DNA of 64,000 bases from Novosphingobium sp049354825 (GCF_049354825.1 NZ_CP186480.1:930001-994000); one strand, 5' to 3'. Positions 36,343 through 45,563 are shown, numbered from the stretch's first letter. Program-made: numbers and translations. The notes: generated by a model from the letters alone, not told the origin.

Positions 36343-37527
36343 ATGGCGCCGGGCATGGAGCAACGCCGTACTCTCCCCTGGCCCGGAATCGCCTTGGCGC
36401 TGGCGACCGTCACCGGGCTGGCGCTGGCCGGTGTTTCGTGGATCGCGGCGCTGGTCGCGGGCGTGATCTGGATCGGCTCATTGCTGATCGCGCGCGCCGA
36501 ACCGGCGGTGAAGAGCGAGCCCATCGACCCGGTCGGCATAGCCCGCGATGCCACCGGCGGCGCGATCGAATCGCTGGGCGCACCGGTGCTGATCCTGCGC
36601 GACAATCGTGTGCTGGCGGCCAACGCCGCGGCGCGCGGCGTGCTAGGCGCGCACATCATCGGGCAGGACGCGCGGGTGGCCCTGCGCCACCCTGACGCCA
36701 CCGCGCTGATCGCGGCCGACGACGGCGCCAGCGTCGAGATACCGGGTTTCACGGGAGGGCGCAGCCTGTGGCAGCTGACCCGCCGCGCGCTGCCCGGCGG
36801 GCAGACCGCGATCGAGCTGTCCGACCGCAGCACCGAGGCGCAGATCGGCCGCGCCCACACCGATTTCGTCGCCAACGCCAGCCACGAGTTGCGCACCCCG
36901 CTGTCGACCATCATCGGCTATGTCGAGACGCTGAGCGACGACGAGGGCATCGACCGGCCGACCGCGTCACGCTTTCTCGGCACCGTCCAGCGCGAGGCGC
37001 GGCGGATGCTGGCGCTGGTCGAAGACCTGATGGAGCTCAGCCAGGTCGAGGCCGAAAAGCACGACCGTCCGACCGACCGGATCGAACTGGCCGGTCTGGT
37101 CGGCACCACGATCGCGGAGCTCAATGCCTCGCTCGGTGCTGGGCGGCTACGATTCACTCAGCCCGCAGGGCCCTGTTTCGTGCGCGGCGATGCACGGCAG
37201 CTTGACCAGGTCGTGCGCAACCTGGCGGAAAACGCACTCAAGTATGGCGATGCCGAGGCGCCGGTTACCGTGTCCTTGCGCGCCGGGGCCAGCGCGGTGC
37301 TGACCGTGGCCGACCGCGGTCCCGGCATCGCGCCCGAACACTTGCCCCACCTGACCCGGCGTTTCTACCGCACCGACCCAGGCCGCAGCCGCGCCGCGGG
37401 CGGGACCGGACTGGGCCTGGCCATCGTCAAGCACATCGTCGAGCGCCACGGCGGGACGCTCGATTTCGCCAGCACGCTGGGCGAAGGCACGACCGTGACG
37501 GTCACCCTGCCCACCCTGCCGGACTGA
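36343..37527 (+). CDS. phoR: Phosphate regulon sensor histidine kinase PhoR
   Basis: A protein of about 394 residues. One hydrophobic hairpin near the N-terminus (about 15-50) anchors it in the cytoplasmic membrane. A PAS-like region (about 75-160) follows, then the dimerisation/phosphoacceptor helix with His181 (NASHELRTPL). The ATPase domain has NLAENALKYG (N box), DRGPGIA (G1) and GGTGLGLAIVKHI (G2). It phosphorylates PhoB when phosphate is low. Start codons at 36343 and 36355 are both possible, neither with a clear ribosome binding site. It is separated from pst-phoB by the antisense DUF2490 gene. Confidence 0.92.
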   Translation: MAPGMEQRRTLPWPGIALALATVTGLALAGVSWIAALVAGVIWIGSLLIARAEPAVKSEPIDPVGIARDATGGAIESLGAPVLILRDNRVLAANAAARGVLGAHIIGQDARVALRHPDATALIAADDGASVEIPGFTGGRSLWQLTRRALPGGQTAIELSDRSTEAQIGRAHTDFVANASHELRTPLSTIIGYVETLSDDEGIDRPTASRFLGTVQREARRMLALVEDLMELSQVEAEKHDRPTDRIELAGLVGTTIAELNASLGAGRLRFTQPAGPCFVRGDARQLDQVVRNLAENALKYGDAEAPVTVSLRAGASAVLTVADRGPGIAPEHLPHLTRRFYRTDPGRSRAAGGTGLGLAIVKHIVERHGGTLDFASTLGEGTTVTVTLPTLPD

Positions 37528-37531
37528 GCCG

Positions 37532-38197
37532 TCAGAACGAGAACGTGATCCCGGTCGTCAGCACGTTGTTGCTGGTATCGGGCCCGTTCCGCACGAATCC
37601 GTGCTGGTTGAGATAGCCGACTTCCATCGTGACGCCCTTCGCAAGCGGCGCCGACACCGCGATCGCGTTGCGCATGCGGTCATAGCCCGACACCTTCTGG
37701 AACCCGGTGGTGTTGAAGTTGACGAAGCTTTCGTGGCTGAGCGTCAGTGCCAGCTTGCCGACCAGCGGCGCGGTTGCCTTGACGTAAGGCCGCGCGCGCC
37801 AGCCGGTGCCGACCGCGCCCTCTCGCCAGCGCTGCTCCAGCCGCATCCGCGCGCTCAGCTTGAACGGGCCGACTTTGGCGATGTTGTCGACGGTCACCTG
37901 CTCGCGGGCGCGGTGCTCCATCACGGTGAAGTCGCCGTGGTCGTACTGCGGGTTGTGCACATAGCCCGCCGCCACGGTGACGTTGCCGGTCTTGTACGCC
38001 AGCAGCGCGGTCTGCTCGATCTCGTAAAGGCCCTTGGCCTCACTTTCGCGCAGCACCATTTCGGCCTGGAGCTTCACGGCGGGGGCGATCGCCACGTTGG
38101 CGCCAACGGTCTGCCAGGTTTGCGAATCGCTGGCAAACGCCGGCGTCGATAGTGCCAGGCCCGCAGCAAGCGGCAGAATCCTACGGTACGGGGTCAT
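37532..38197 (-). CDS. DUF2490 outer-membrane-type protein, probable Pho regulon member
   Basis: A 221-residue exported protein. The signal peptide (MTPYRRILPLAAGLALSTPAFA) is followed by alternating amphipathic strands (for example VKLQAEMVLRESEAKGLYEIEQTALLAYK), and the protein ends in GITFSF, a C-terminal aromatic typical of outer-membrane beta-barrels. It fits DUF2490. The ATG at 38197 has GAGGGA upstream and is preferred to 38212. A Pho box oriented toward this gene lies at 38258-38275. Its stop is 4 bases from that of phoR. Inferred role: surface change or uptake under phosphate starvation. Confidence 0.82.
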   Translation of the reverse strand: MTPYRRILPLAAGLALSTPAFASDSQTWQTVGANVAIAPAVKLQAEMVLRESEAKGLYEIEQTALLAYKTGNVTVAAGYVHNPQYDHGDFTVMEHRAREQVTVDNIAKVGPFKLSARMRLEQRWREGAVGTGWRARPYVKATAPLVGKLALTLSHESFVNFNTTGFQKVSGYDRMRNAIAVSAPLAKGVTMEVGYLNQHGFVRNGPDTSNNVLTTGITFSF

Positions 38198-38257
38198 GTC
38201 TTCCCTCGTCATTGCCAGGCGTCGTCGCCGGGTGCCGGCGTCCGCTATGGCAATTGC

Positions 38258-38275
38258 GTGACTCTTTCATGACAG
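38258..38275 (-). promoter_or_regulatory. Pho box facing the DUF2490 gene
   Basis: Read on the minus strand this is CTGTCAT-GAAA-GAGTCAC, two 7-base repeats 11 bases apart, close to the PhoB consensus CTGTCAT-N4-CTGTCAT. It lies about 60 bases upstream of the DUF2490 start. Confidence 0.65.
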
Positions 38276-38278
38276 CGG

Positions 38279-38296
38279 CTGTCAAACGGATGTCGC
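38279..38296 (+). promoter_or_regulatory. Weaker, upstream Pho box for pstS
   Basis: CTGTCAA-ACGG-ATGTCGC has the right 7-4-7 spacing; the second half is degenerate. Together with the minus-strand box it forms the palindrome TGACAG-CGG-CTGTCA (38270-38284). Confidence 0.5.
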
Positions 38297-38319
38297 GCCG
38301 TCGCCGCATCGCTCGAACG

Positions 38320-38337
38320 GTGTCACGAAACTGTCAC
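38320..38337 (+). promoter_or_regulatory. Main Pho box of pstS
   Basis: GTGTCAC-GAAA-CTGTCAC, two near-perfect PhoB half-sites with the canonical 4-base spacer, 41 bases upstream of the pstS ATG. PhoB bound here should replace the -35 element under phosphate limitation. Confidence 0.8.
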
Positions 38338-38378
38338 CGAAAGCGGCGATCAGCCCGGACAAGACGCTGGAGGAACCC

Positions 38379-39419
38379 ATGACCCGATTCGCTCTCACCC
38401 TGACCACCGCCCTTGCTTCTGCCGCGCTGCTGTCCGCCTGCGGCCAGCAGGCCACCTCGCGCGACCAGATCCGTGCGGTCGGCTCGTCGACCGTGCTTCC
38501 CTTCGCCAAGATCGTGTCCGAGCGCTTTGCCGCCGACAATTCGGGCTTCAAGGCCCCGATCGTGGAAGGCAACGGCACCGGCGGCGGCATGAAGCTGTTC
38601 TGCGCCGGCGTCGGCGCGCAGTATCCCGACATCGAGGACGCCTCGCGCCGGATCAAGAAATCCGAATTCGATGACTGCGTGAAGAACGGCGTCAAGGACG
38701 TGGTCGAGGTCCAGGTCGGCATCGACGGCATCGCCTTCGCCAACGGCACGACCGGCCCCGCGATGGCGCTGACCCCGGTGGACGTTTACAAGGCGATCGC
38801 TGCCAACCCGTTCGGCAAGCCCAACACCGCCAAGACCTGGCATGACGTCAACCCGGCGCTGCCGGCGGTGCCGATCATGGTCTATGGCCCGGCGACGATT
38901 TCCGGCACCCGCGACGCCCTGAAGGAATTGATCCTGCAGAAGGGCTGCGAGACCGACGCCGCCACCAAGGCGATGAAGGACACCAAGAAGGAAGATTACG
39001 AGAAGGTCTGCGGCGAACTTCGCAGCGACGGCGCCTATGCCGACACCTCGGACAACTACAACCTGATCGTGCAGAAGCTGGAAGCCAATCCGCAGGCGGT
39101 CGGCATCTTCGGCTACTCGTACCTCGAGAGCAACGCCGACAAGCTAAAGGGCCTGACGATGGGCGGCGTGGCGCCGACGTACGACACCATTGCCGGCGGC
39201 ACCTACCCCGGCGCGCGTCCGCTGTTCATCTACGTCAAGAAGGCGCACATCGGCGCGATCCCGGGCATGGCCGAATACCTTGCGACCTGGCCCAAGCTGT
39301 GGGGCAAGGACGGCGCGCTGGCCAAGGCCGGAATGATCGTGATGCCGGCCGACAAGCTGGCCGCCAATGCCAAGACGATCTCGGACCTGACCCCGCTCGA
39401 TTCGGCGGGTCTCAAGTAA
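38379..39419 (+). CDS. pstS: Phosphate ABC transporter substrate-binding lipoprotein PstS
   Basis: A 346-residue periplasmic phosphate-binding protein anchored as a lipoprotein (signal with LLSAC, Cys21). The phosphate-site segments are AVGSSTVLPFA, GNGTGGGMKLF and ATISGTRDALKEL. GGAGGAACCC precedes the ATG. First gene of pstS-pstC-pstA-pstB-phoU-phoB, preceded by Pho boxes, so it should be induced strongly by phosphate starvation. The length is usual for the family. Confidence 0.95.
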   Translation: MTRFALTLTTALASAALLSACGQQATSRDQIRAVGSSTVLPFAKIVSERFAADNSGFKAPIVEGNGTGGGMKLFCAGVGAQYPDIEDASRRIKKSEFDDCVKNGVKDVVEVQVGIDGIAFANGTTGPAMALTPVDVYKAIAANPFGKPNTAKTWHDVNPALPAVPIMVYGPATISGTRDALKELILQKGCETDAATKAMKDTKKEDYEKVCGELRSDGAYADTSDNYNLIVQKLEANPQAVGIFGYSYLESNADKLKGLTMGGVAPTYDTIAGGTYPGARPLFIYVKKAHIGAIPGMAEYLATWPKLWGKDGALAKAGMIVMPADKLAANAKTISDLTPLDSAGLK

Positions 39420-39434
39420 GACGGGCGGACGCGC

Positions 39435-40826
39435 GTGCCTGCCATCCTGCCGCTCCTGATTGCACTCGGCCTCGGGCTGGTCGGCTGGCTGGCCGCGCGG
39501 TCGCGCGCGTGGACGCTGCGCAAGGCAGCGCGGGCCGAGGGCGGCGATATCGCCGCCCTGCCGGTCTACCACGCCTGGTACGTGGCGCTGTGGGCGCTGG
39601 TGCCCGCCGCGCTGTTCGCCATCGCTTGGACCGTCCTGTCGCCGTCGCTGATCATGGGCCGCGTCCTGGCGAACCCGGCAGCGCAGGCCCTTCCCGCGTT
39701 CGGTATCGGCCGCGACGCGGTGCTGTCCGAAGCCCGCGCGATTGCCACCGGCGCGCAAGCGGCGGCGTTCCAGCCGGCCTCGACCGCGCTGGTCGAACCG
39801 TTTCGGGCCGCGATTGCGCACTTCGGACTGATCGGCATCATCGTCACCCTGCTGGTCGGACTGGCCGGCGGGGCACTCGCTTTCCTGCGGGTCAAGCCGC
39901 GCTTCGCCGCGCGCACGCGGGTCGAACGCACGGTGCTGGTGTTGCTGCTGGTCGCCTCGCTGGTGGCTATCGTAACGACCTTCGGCATCTTCGCCTCGTT
40001 GCTGTTCGAGACGATCCGTTTCTTCGGGATGGTCAACCCGGTCGACTTCCTGCTGGGCACCAAGTGGGGTCCGGACCCGATGGCCGACCCGGCGACGATC
40101 ACCGGCGAGAACTACGGCGCGCTGCCGCTGTTCTGGGGCACGATATTCATCGGCGCGATCATCGCCATGATCGTGGCCATCCCGCTCGGCCTGATGAGCG
40201 CGGTCTACCTGACGCAATATGCAAGCCGTCCGGTGCGCAAGGTGATGAAACCGGTGCTGGAGATTCTCGCCGGCATCCCGACCGTCGTCTATGGCTACTT
40301 CGCCGCGCTCAGCGTCGCGCCGATGGTGCGCGATTTTGGCCACGCGGTCGGCGTGGCCTCCGCCTCGAGCGAGAGCGCGCTGGCGGCCGGCTTGGTGATG
40401 GGCATCATGATCATTCCGTTCGTGTCCTCGATGGCGGACGATTCCATCACCGCGGTGCCGCAGGCGATGCGCGACGGCAGCCTGGCGCTGGGCGCGACCC
40501 CGTCCGAAACCATCCTCAAGGTGCTGATCCCCGCGGGCTTGCCCGGCATCGTAGCCGGCGTGATGCTGGCGGTCAGTCGCGCCATCGGCGAAACGATGAT
40601 CGTCGTCATGGCGGCGGGCGCGACCGCTCGCTTTTCCGCCAATCCGTTCCAGTCGATGACGACGGTCACCTACCAGATCGTCGCCATGCTGACTGGCGAG
40701 GCCAGCTTCGATCATCCCGCCACGCTGGCCGCGTTCGCGCTCGGCATGGTGCTGTTCCTGGTCACGCTCGCGCTCAACTTCGTGGCGCTGCGCGTCGTCA
40801 AGCGGTTCCGGGAAGCTTATGAATAA
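39435..40826 (+). CDS. pstC: Phosphate ABC transporter permease PstC
   Basis: A 463-residue inner-membrane permease. The GTG start at 39435 gives a first helix (LPLLIALGLGLVGWLA); a long extra N-terminal part with two more helices and a soluble loop precedes the six-helix permease core. The ABC-contact EAA-type loop is around DDSITAVPQAMRDGSLALGATPSE. The C-terminus overlaps pstA by 8 bases. It forms the channel with PstA. The long N-terminus is usual for the alphaproteobacterial form. Confidence 0.93.
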   Translation: MPAILPLLIALGLGLVGWLAARSRAWTLRKAARAEGGDIAALPVYHAWYVALWALVPAALFAIAWTVLSPSLIMGRVLANPAAQALPAFGIGRDAVLSEARAIATGAQAAAFQPASTALVEPFRAAIAHFGLIGIIVTLLVGLAGGALAFLRVKPRFAARTRVERTVLVLLLVASLVAIVTTFGIFASLLFETIRFFGMVNPVDFLLGTKWGPDPMADPATITGENYGALPLFWGTIFIGAIIAMIVAIPLGLMSAVYLTQYASRPVRKVMKPVLEILAGIPTVVYGYFAALSVAPMVRDFGHAVGVASASSESALAAGLVMGIMIIPFVSSMADDSITAVPQAMRDGSLALGATPSETILKVLIPAGLPGIVAGVMLAVSRAIGETMIVVMAAGATARFSANPFQSMTTVTYQIVAMLTGEASFDHPATLAAFALGMVLFLVTLALNFVALRVVKRFREAYE

Positions 40827-42048
40827 CGCCGCCGCCAGCAAGCGCCTGCGCCGCCGCTACGCGGCCGAGCGTCGCTTCAAGTTCCTCGGCCTTGGCGCCG
40901 TGGTCTTTTCCGCGCTTGTGCTCGCCTATCTGCTGGTCACGATGACCGGCAACGCGCTGGGCGGGTTCCAGCGCAGCGAACTGCGCTTCCCCGTCGACCT
41001 CAGCGCCGGAACGGTCCAGGTCGACCCGGCGCTGCTGTCCGGGCCCGACGCGATCGACCGGCTGCAGACCGCGGGGCTGCCCGACGTGGTCCAGTTCGCC
41101 GCCGCCCAGGCGCTCGGTCCCGACGGCGGCGCGCATTTGCAGGAAGGCGCCTGGCGCGAGGTTGCGCACCGGATCGTCGCCGATCCTTCGCTCCTCAGGC
41201 AGAACTTCACGGTCTCGCTCCCGGCCAGCGACGAGCTTGCCAGCGCTCAGCGGGGCGATTCCGGCGGAACGCTGGCGGCAACCGCCCAGCGCCTGGAATT
41301 GAAGGGCCAGCTCGTGCGGGTGATGGACTGGGGCTTCCTGAGCCGCGGCGATGCCACCGGGCCACAAGCGGTCGGCATCTGGGGGGCACTCAAGGGTTCG
41401 TTGCTGACGATGGCGGTAACGCTGGCGCTGGCCTTCCCGATCGGTGTGCTCGCGGCCGTCTATCTGGAAGAATATGCGCCGCGCAATCGCTGGACCGACC
41501 TGATCGAGGTATCGATCAACAACCTGGCCGCCGTGCCCTCGATCATCTTCGGCCTGCTCGGGCTGGCGGTGTTCCTGGCGATATTTCCGAATTACCGCTC
41601 AGCCCCGCTGATCGGGGGGATGACCCTGGCGCTGATGACGATGCCGGTCATCGTGATCTCGGGCCGCAATGCGATCAAGGCGGTGCCGCCCTCGATCCGC
41701 GACGCGGCGCTCGCGGTCGGCGCCAGCCCGGTGCAGACGGTGTTTCACCACGTCCTGCCGCTGGCGCTGCCGGGCATTCTGACCGGAACGATTATCGGCA
41801 TGGCGCGCGCGCTGGGCGAAACCGCGCCGCTGCTGATGATCGGCATGCGCGCTTTCGTCGCCACTCCGCCCAGCGGGCTGACAGCCCCGGCCACGGTGCT
41901 GCCGGTGCAGATCTTCCTCTGGTCGGACGAAATCGACCGCGGCTTCGTCGAACGAACGTCGGCCGCGATTATCGTGCTACTGGCGTTCCTGCTCGTGATG
42001 AACGCCGCTGCCATCTACCTTCGCAACCGCTTCGAGAAACGCTGGTGA
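40819..42048 (+). CDS. pstA: Phosphate ABC transporter permease PstA
   Basis: A 409-residue permease. It has an N-terminal helix, a ~110-residue periplasmic loop and then the permease core with the coupling loop AIKAVPPSIRDAALAVGASPVQ. It overlaps both neighbours: 8 bases with pstC and 4 with pstB (GTGA), showing strong translational coupling. It pairs with PstC to form the transmembrane path for phosphate. Confidence 0.94.
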   Translation: MNNAAASKRLRRRYAAERRFKFLGLGAVVFSALVLAYLLVTMTGNALGGFQRSELRFPVDLSAGTVQVDPALLSGPDAIDRLQTAGLPDVVQFAAAQALGPDGGAHLQEGAWREVAHRIVADPSLLRQNFTVSLPASDELASAQRGDSGGTLAATAQRLELKGQLVRVMDWGFLSRGDATGPQAVGIWGALKGSLLTMAVTLALAFPIGVLAAVYLEEYAPRNRWTDLIEVSINNLAAVPSIIFGLLGLAVFLAIFPNYRSAPLIGGMTLALMTMPVIVISGRNAIKAVPPSIRDAALAVGASPVQTVFHHVLPLALPGILTGTIIGMARALGETAPLLMIGMRAFVATPPSGLTAPATVLPVQIFLWSDEIDRGFVERTSAAIIVLLAFLLVMNAAAIYLRNRFEKRW

Positions 42049-42824
42049 CCTTCGTGCATGACCTCGACCCGACCGATACCAAGATCGCCGCGCGCTCGGT
42101 TTCGGTCTACTACGGCGACAAGCGCGCCATTGACGACGTCTCGATCGACCTCGGGCGCCAGTACGTCACCGCCTTCATCGGCCCGTCGGGCTGCGGCAAG
42201 TCGACCTTCCTGCGTACGCTCAACCGCATGAACGACACGATCGCCGGCGCACGCGTGGAGGGAGACATCACGCTCGACGGCGAGGACATCCGCAAGCTCG
42301 ACGTGGTGCAGCTGCGCGCCCGCGTCGGCATGGTGTTCCAGAAGCCCAACCCGTTCCCCAAGACGATCTACGAGAATGTCGCCTACGGGCCGCGCATCCA
42401 CGGCCTTGCCTCGGGCCGAAGCGAAATGGACGCGATCGTAGAAAAGGCGCTGCGCCGCGCCGGACTGTGGGAAGAGGTCAAGGACCGCCTGACCGACAGC
42501 GGAACCGCGCTTTCGGGCGGCCAGCAGCAACGGTTGTGCATCGCTCGTGCCATTGCCGTCGATCCCGAGGTCATCCTCATGGACGAACCGTGCTCGGCGC
42601 TCGACCCGATCGCGACCGCCCGGATAGAAGAGCTCATCGACGAGCTACGCGGCCGTTATGCGATCGTCATCGTCACCCACTCGATGCAGCAGGCCGCGCG
42701 CGTGTCGCAGCGCACCGCGTTCTTCCATCTCGGCAAGATGGTCGAATACGGCAAGACCAGCGACATCTTCACCAATCCCCGCGAGGAGCGGACCAAGGAT
42801 TACATCACCGGCAGGTACGGATAA
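42045..42824 (+). CDS. pstB: Phosphate ABC transporter ATP-binding protein PstB
   Basis: A 259-residue ABC ATPase. Walker A GPSGCGKST is at residues 46-54, the signature LSGGQQQRLCIARA and Walker B VILMDEPCSALD are present, as is the switch His (IVTHSMQQA). The GTG start overlaps the pstA stop (GTGA). It energises phosphate import and, with PhoU, relays the phosphate signal to PhoR. Confidence 0.97.
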   Translation: MTFVHDLDPTDTKIAARSVSVYYGDKRAIDDVSIDLGRQYVTAFIGPSGCGKSTFLRTLNRMNDTIAGARVEGDITLDGEDIRKLDVVQLRARVGMVFQKPNPFPKTIYENVAYGPRIHGLASGRSEMDAIVEKALRRAGLWEEVKDRLTDSGTALSGGQQQRLCIARAIAVDPEVILMDEPCSALDPIATARIEELIDELRGRYAIVIVTHSMQQAARVSQRTAFFHLGKMVEYGKTSDIFTNPREERTKDYITGRYG

Positions 42825-42829
42825 CGCCC

Positions 42830-43513
42830 ATGGCACAGGAACACACCGTCAAGGCTTTCGACGACGACATCACGCGGCTGCGCGGGCTGATCGCGGAGAT
42901 GGGCGGGCTGGCAGAAGTCTCTCTGGCCGAAAGCATGGATGCGCTGGTCAAGGGCAATGACGAACTGGTCAAGGCCGTGATCGCGCGCGATCGCCGCATC
43001 GACGCCCTCGAGGCCGAGATCGATCGCTTGGCCGTGCGCATCATCGCGCTGCGCGCGCCCATGGCCGACGACCTGCGCGAGGTTATTGCCGCGCTGAAGA
43101 TCGCGGGCGTGATCGAGCGCATCGGCGACTATGCCAAGAATATCGCCAAGGCATCGGGCAAGGTCGAGAACCGCAAGAAGTTCGAGCCGCTGACCCTCAT
43201 CCCGGCGATGGCCGAACTGGCCGGATCGATGGTGCACGACGTGCTGACCGCCTATGCCGCCCGCGACGCCGCGATGGCAGCCGAGATAATCGCCCGCGAC
43301 GACAAGGTCGACGCGTTCTACGACAGCATCTTCCGCAACCTGGTCAGCCACATGGTCGAGAACCCGGCCACGATCAGCAGCGCGGCCCAGCTCCTGTTCG
43401 TCGCGCGCAATATCGAGCGGATCGGCGATCATGCCACCAACGTGGCCGAGATGGTCCATTACGCGGCGACCGGGTCGTACCTGACCGACAAGGAAGAACG
43501 GGCGGAGGGATAG
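42830..43513 (+). CDS. phoU: Phosphate signalling complex protein PhoU
   Basis: A 227-residue all-helical protein with the two PhoU repeats (ALEAEIDRLAVRIIALRAPMADDLR in the first, VEN-PATISSAAQLLFVARNIERIGDHATNVAE in the second). The conserved metal-binding ERIGD motifs occur in both halves. It represses PhoR signalling when phosphate is plentiful. The ATG at 42830 is 5 bases after the pstB stop; the longer frame upstream runs inside pstB. Confidence 0.95.
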   Translation: MAQEHTVKAFDDDITRLRGLIAEMGGLAEVSLAESMDALVKGNDELVKAVIARDRRIDALEAEIDRLAVRIIALRAPMADDLREVIAALKIAGVIERIGDYAKNIAKASGKVENRKKFEPLTLIPAMAELAGSMVHDVLTAYAARDAAMAAEIIARDDKVDAFYDSIFRNLVSHMVENPATISSAAQLLFVARNIERIGDHATNVAEMVHYAATGSYLTDKEERAEG

Positions 43514-43516
43514 GAC

Positions 43517-44209
43517 ATGAGCGGACCGCGCGTCCTCGTGGTGGAGGACGATCCGGCACTGGGCGAACTGCTGGAATTCCGGTTCCGGGGCGAAGGCTAC
43601 ATGGTGACAGTCACGCCCGATGGTGACGAAGCCCTTCTGCTTGCCGCCGAAACCCCGCCCGACCTGGTCGTGCTCGACTGGATGATCGAGGGGACCAGCG
43701 GAATCGAAGTGTGCCGCCGCCTGCGTCGGCTTCAGCCCACCGCGCACGTGCCCATCATCATGCTGACCGCGCGCGGTGCCGAGGACGACAAGATCCGCGG
43801 GCTGGAAGCCGGTGCCGACGATTTTGTCACCAAGCCGTTTTCCCCGCGCGAACTGCTCGCCCGCGTCAAGGCGATCTTGCGCCGTATCCGCCCGGCACTG
43901 GCCGGCGAGACGCTGACGGTAGGCGACCTCGCGCTCGACGGCGCGGCGCACCGCGTAACCCGCGCGGGCAAGCCGCTGGCGCTGGGCCCGACCGAGTTCC
44001 GCCTGCTGCGCTTCTTCATGGAGCATCCGGGCCGCGTGTTCAGCCGCGGGCAGCTGCTCGACTCGGTCTGGGGCGCCGACAGCGATATCGAACTGCGCAC
44101 GGTCGACGTCCACATCCGCCGGCTCAGGAAGGCGATCGAGCGCGATGGCGCCGAAGACCCGGTGCGCACCGTTCGTTCGGCCGGATACTCGCTGGAGGCG
44201 GTGACCTAG
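43517..44209 (+). CDS. phoB: Phosphate regulon response regulator PhoB
   Basis: A 230-residue OmpR-type regulator. The receiver domain has the phosphoacceptor Asp54 (VVLDWM), conserved Thr and Lys (MLTARG, TKPFSP). The winged-helix DNA-binding domain ends with RTVDVHIRRLRKAIE and RTVRSAGYSLE. It binds the Pho boxes at 38258-38337. Three bases separate it from phoU. Its stop codon overlaps that of the convergent extensin-like gene (CTAG, 44206-44209). Confidence 0.96.
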   Translation: MSGPRVLVVEDDPALGELLEFRFRGEGYMVTVTPDGDEALLLAAETPPDLVVLDWMIEGTSGIEVCRRLRRLQPTAHVPIIMLTARGAEDDKIRGLEAGADDFVTKPFSPRELLARVKAILRRIRPALAGETLTVGDLALDGAAHRVTRAGKPLALGPTEFRLLRFFMEHPGRVFSRGQLLDSVWGADSDIELRTVDVHIRRLRKAIERDGAEDPVRTVRSAGYSLEAVT

Positions 44210-44919
44210 CGGCAGACCCCGCCAAAGCCTCCCGCCAGTCCCCTGGACGCCTGGTCGAGGTGGAGGTGGTCAGCGTGCGCGGCGTTGTAATCGGGCGACA
44301 GCGTCGTCCCGAACCATTGACAGGCCCCGTCGCGCACCGCGTGCAGGAACGCCGCGGTATCGCCGCCGGCGGTCCAGTCGCGGCGGACCGAGATGCGCCG
44401 CCCGTCGGCCAGCACGAAGCCGGCGACATCGATCGCGTTGCCGGTGGCGTGTTCGCTCCATGATCCCGTTTCGCTGCCGTAGATGCGCCGGCAACTGGCA
44501 GTGCCGAAATGTTCGATGCGCACGACCCTGGAATGGAGGATCGCCTGTGCCATCGGTTCGACCGAATGGCGCAGCCACAGCGCCAGTCCAAGGTCGACGC
44601 CGCAGGTCGCCTCCGCGCGTGCCGGCGCCAGCAGCGGCCCGTCCCAGGTCTGCCGGTCGTCGCGGCGGCACTGGGCGGCGCCGGTAGGCGGCAGCACGGT
44701 GAAGGCGATACCGCCGCGCCGCAGGACATCTCGGCATTGCGCGGGATCGCGTGCCGCTTTCCTCACCTTTGCATGGGTCGCCCAGCCGACCGGGTCGGAC
44801 AGCGACAATGGCGCCCAGGGATTGTGCTGCGGATGATCGTGCAACCAGGTCCGCACCCCGATCGCCAGCGCCAGCAGCGCGATCAGCGCCAGCACCGGCT
44901 TGTCGGGATCAAGGCGCAT
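44206..44919 (-). CDS. Extensin-like C-terminal domain protein (M15-like fold)
   Basis: A 237-residue protein anchored by an N-terminal hydrophobic segment (LALIALLALAIGV). The C-terminal domain carries SEHATGNAIDVAGF and HADHLHLD, the His/Asp pattern shared by extensin-like C domains and zinc D-Ala-D-Ala peptidases, plus several cysteines. A periplasmic cell-wall peptidase or binding role is inferred. It overlaps the upstream lysE-type gene by 11 bases, so it is translated from the same message. Confidence 0.83.
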   Translation of the reverse strand: MRLDPDKPVLALIALLALAIGVRTWLHDHPQHNPWAPLSLSDPVGWATHAKVRKAARDPAQCRDVLRRGGIAFTVLPPTGAAQCRRDDRQTWDGPLLAPARAEATCGVDLGLALWLRHSVEPMAQAILHSRVVRIEHFGTASCRRIYGSETGSWSEHATGNAIDVAGFVLADGRRISVRRDWTAGGDTAAFLHAVRDGACQWFGTTLSPDYNAAHADHLHLDQASRGLAGGFGGVCR

Positions 44920-45535
44920 CGAGCGCCGCCCAGGCGGCCGCGAGTGCGAGCGCGATGAAGATGCTGCCGACCGTCCGGTCCATGCGCTTACGCCACGCGG
45001 GGCTGGCCATGGCGCGGGCGATTCGTTCGCCCGCGGCGATGTAGAAGGCCGCCAGCATGACGTCGATCACCATCGCCACCAGCGCCAGCACCAGAAGCTG
45101 CGGCGCGATGTTGCGCGATCCGTCGATAAAAGGGGGGATCACCGCCACCATGTAGATCAGCGATTTGGGATTGCCGAGCGCGACGACGATCCCGTCGCGC
45201 AGCGGCCTGGCCGACACGGTGTTGCGGCCGCCGGGTTCCCCGCCCTCGCCGGCATGGCGCCAGGCGGCGATCCCCAGCCACCCGAGGTAAGCCGCGCCGG
45301 CGAGCGCGAGGACATGGTAGGCGGCAGGAGCGGCGGCCAGCAGCGTGCCCAGGCCAAGCGCGGCCAATATCCACCACACGCAATATCCCAGTTGCAACCC
45401 GGCCAGGGCCAGCGCGGCGCTGCGCGGCCCGCGCCACGCGCTTTGCGTCAGCACGAACACCATCGACGGGCCGGGGACGGCGCTGGTGGTGGCGGTAATG
45501 CCGGCGAAGGCGAGGAGGCGGGCGGGATCGATCAT
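44909..45535 (-). CDS. LysE family amino acid/metabolite exporter
   Basis: A 208-residue membrane protein with about six helices. The LysE/RhtB signature is present: AVPGPSMVFVLTQSAWRGPRSA near the N-terminus and ALGNPKSLIYMVAVIPPFID in the middle. It exports an amino acid or related compound by proton exchange; the substrate is unknown. The ATG at 45535 lies 28 bases after the dnaE2 stop, suggesting one transcript; the longer frame upstream would overlap dnaE2. Confidence 0.9.
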   Translation of the reverse strand: MIDPARLLAFAGITATTSAVPGPSMVFVLTQSAWRGPRSAALALAGLQLGYCVWWILAALGLGTLLAAAPAAYHVLALAGAAYLGWLGIAAWRHAGEGGEPGGRNTVSARPLRDGIVVALGNPKSLIYMVAVIPPFIDGSRNIAPQLLVLALVAMVIDVMLAAFYIAAGERIARAMASPAWRKRMDRTVGSIFIALALAAAWAALDAP

Positions 45536-45563
45536 GGGCGAGCCCTGTGCCGCGCCGACGCCG

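Noticed and set aside
38264..38285. CTTTCAT (38264) with CTGTCAA (38279) as another plus-strand Pho box
   Set aside because: The half-sites are 15 bases apart instead of 11; the minus-strand reading of the same region fits much better.
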